Notes under the pieces: generated by a model | What the model saw: only the letters and a program-made list of their open reading frames with translations | What the model was told of the DNA's origin: nothing | Databases searched by the model: none | Translations under genes and position numbers: made by a program | Assembly: GCF_019749255.1 (NCBI RefSeq) | Contig: NZ_JACWFH010000024.1 | Location: 1 to 64,000, forward strand | Reading direction: 5' to 3' | DNA length: 64,000 nucleotides | Source: Mesobacillus maritimus | GTDB lineage: Bacteria; Bacillota; Bacilli; Bacillales; Cytobacillaceae | Shown: positions 62,620 to 64,000 of the stretch, piece by piece | Position numbering within the stretch: position 1 is the stretch's first letter | Layout: every line of letters starts with the position of its first letter

Positions 62620-64000
62620 ATGGGAACGTTTGCTGAACAACTTAGTAGGAATGAGGCTTCTTTAACAAAAGCAGAAAAAAAGAAAATTATCTTCTTAAGT
62701 TGTTCTGTATTATTGTTTTCGGTCATGAATGGAACGATGTTTATGATTGCCGTTCCGGACATCGCGAGATCCTTTGCTCTCTTGCCTTCGCAGGTTAGCT
62801 GGGTTGTAACAGGATACATCATTATTTATGCGATTGGTGCACTAATGTATGGAAAATTAGCCGATATCTATCCGTTGAAAACGTTATTAACGATTGGACT
62901 TAGCTTGTTTGCGACGGGTTCAATAGTAGGTTTCTTTGCACCAAACTATGTATTTGTCATTCTTGCACGGCTCATACAAGCATCTGGGGCTTCATCCATA
63001 GTTGCCCTTGTTTTTATCGTCCCCTCTAGGTATTTTCCAGAAGAAAGAGGGAGGATATTAGGGATTGTTTCTAGTACAATGGCGTTTGCTTCAGGAATTG
63101 GGCCCGTCATAGGTGGGTTTGTTGCAGGCGCGCTAAACTGGCAATATTTATTTTTAATTTCGGCAACAGTATTGATTACGATTCCGTTTTTTCGGATGTG
63201 GATGCCGAAAGAAGAAAAGAAGGAAGGAAAAGTGGATGTTCTTGGTGCGGTTCTCGTCGCTTTTGCAGCCGCCTCGCTTATCCTTTTTATTACGACGTTT
63301 ACCGGGTGGTTCATCCTAAGTGGGATTTTCTTTTTTAGCTTATTTGCGTGGAGAATTTTTACAAGTGAATATCCTTTTATTCATCCAGACTTGTTTCGAA
63401 ACGTCCCTTTTAGAACAACCATTTTCTCTGGCTTTCTGGCAATTGTAACTATGTTTGGTCTGATGTTTATGCTACCTTTGATGCTAAGTGAAATCAATGG
63501 CCTCTCAACGCTTTTTATTGGACTGACATTGTTTCCTGGTGCTATGGCTGCGGCTTTTATGGGAAAATGGGCGGGGATATTAACGGACCACCGTGGCAGT
63601 AGGCAAGTCGTCTTTTTAGCTTTTCTGCTAATGATTATGGGATTTGTTTTACTATCCACCTTCAATGGTTCATCTCATTGGATAATTGGCCTGGTTGTGA
63701 TCTTTAGTTATATCGCCTTTCCGTTTATCCAAACAGCTACAGCGGAAATCATCTCAACTGTACTTCCTCGAAAGGAAATCGGGGTAGGAATGGGAATATA
63801 TAACCTATTCAATTTTATGGCCGGCGCCTTTGGCAGTGCGATTATTGGAAGAATATTAGATTATGAGAGTACAATTGTTCTTAATCCTTTTTCAAATGCA
63901 CAAGGAAATGCGATTATCTATAGCAATGTCTTTGTAGGTCTAATTGTCCTAACCATACTAAATGGATGTTATTTTTATTTTTCTTTTAAAAATAATGAGT
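62620..64000 (+). CDS. MFS drug-exporter-like transporter (DHA2 type), 3' end beyond window
   Basis: 460 codons to the window edge without a stop. Predicted helices are spaced as in the 14-helix DHA2 family. Motif A is GALMYGKLADIYPLKTL, motif C-like ASGIGPVIGGFVAG, and the first helix pair holds NGTMFMIAVPDIARSF. This most resembles the Tet(L)/YwoG-type exporters of Bacillus. GGGGGAG lies 5 bases before the ATG. Substrate cannot be assigned; tetracycline-like drugs are one option. Confidence 0.85.
   Translation, partial: MGTFAEQLSRNEASLTKAEKKKIIFLSCSVLLFSVMNGTMFMIAVPDIARSFALLPSQVSWVVTGYIIIYAIGALMYGKLADIYPLKTLLTIGLSLFATGSIVGFFAPNYVFVILARLIQASGASSIVALVFIVPSRYFPEERGRILGIVSSTMAFASGIGPVIGGFVAGALNWQYLFLISATVLITIPFFRMWMPKEEKKEGKVDVLGAVLVAFAAASLILFITTFTGWFILSGIFFFSLFAWRIFTSEYPFIHPDLFRNVPFRTTIFSGFLAIVTMFGLMFMLPLMLSEINGLSTLFIGLTLFPGAMAAAFMGKWAGILTDHRGSRQVVFLAFLLMIMGFVLLSTFNGSSHWIIGLVVIFSYIAFPFIQTATAEIISTVLPRKEIGVGMGIYNLFNFMAGAFGSAIIGRILDYESTIVLNPFSNAQGNAIIYSNVFVGLIVLTILNGCYFYFSFKNNE

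Noticed and set aside
62568-63665. Three minus-strand frames opposite the MFS gene
   Set aside because: They are shadows of the transporter, whose motifs and ribosome site on the plus strand are clear.

Overview
The window is low-GC chromosomal DNA from a Bacillaceae member (Bacillus or a close relative). This rests on strong AGGAGG-type ribosome sites, frequent TTG/GTG starts, and many genes with clear Bacillus relatives (guaC, ilvA, yabR, dbpA, opuD, the ytr-type ABC operon, the yxjC/yxjF-type hydroxybutyrate pair, DUF1292, DUF2187 and DUF3889 proteins). I see no rRNA, tRNA, CRISPR array, insertion sequence or intact prophage. The last gene, an MFS exporter, runs off the right edge.

Layout. 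0-6 kb: guaC, a padR-chrA chromate unit, ilvA, and a macrolide 2'-phosphotransferase. 6-9.3 kb: a MoxR/DUF58/DUF4129 membrane cluster whose MoxR gene is frameshifted. 9.4-11.4 kb: a DUF3889 protein, a type I toxin-antitoxin locus with a holin-like toxin and a convergent antisense RNA, a frameshifted AraC/GyrI-like regulator and an unexplained structured element. 11.6-15 kb: a leader-peptide attenuator in front of a MutS2 paralogue lacking the Smr domain, followed by an APH-like kinase. 15-25 kb: a secreted GH10 xylanase, HIT, NAT, Nudix, GNAT, MocR, GDPD and azoreductase genes. 26-30 kb: a sigma-54 activator, three enhancer palindromes, a -24/-12 promoter, a cre site, and a GntP permease plus 3-hydroxybutyrate dehydrogenase. 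30-37 kb: small metabolic and GNAT genes with several decayed copies. 37.5-43 kb: OpuD-type BCCT transporter and a ytr-type ABC operon. 43-50 kb: RNA-linked genes (yabR, dbpA, DUF2187), an orphan PstS-like protein and guaD. 50-64 kb: wrbA, an RsgA paralogue behind its own translational attenuator, a ferritin-like/cupin protein, a Qnr-like pentapeptide protein, an SNF2 helicase, a GIY-YIG protein and the MFS exporter.

The most interesting signal is that two ribosome-associated NTPase paralogues (MutS2-like at 11954-13882, RsgA-like at 51196-52227) each sit behind a short translated leader ORF with mutually exclusive RNA pairings. One leader ends in two intrinsic terminators and the other sequesters a Shine-Dalgarno sequence. 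That is the design of antibiotic- or stalling-inducible resistance genes, and it suggests drug-induced ribosome rescue or protection. The same window carries a macrolide kinase, an APH-like kinase, a Qnr-like protein, a drug-type MFS exporter and a YtrA-type ABC operon. These links are inferred from sequence only.

The window also holds an unusual number of broken genes: single-base frameshifts in moxR and an esterase, a 2-base insertion in the AraC regulator, HIT and GNAT pseudogenes, and two short gene tails. Some of these could be sequencing errors and need read-level checking.
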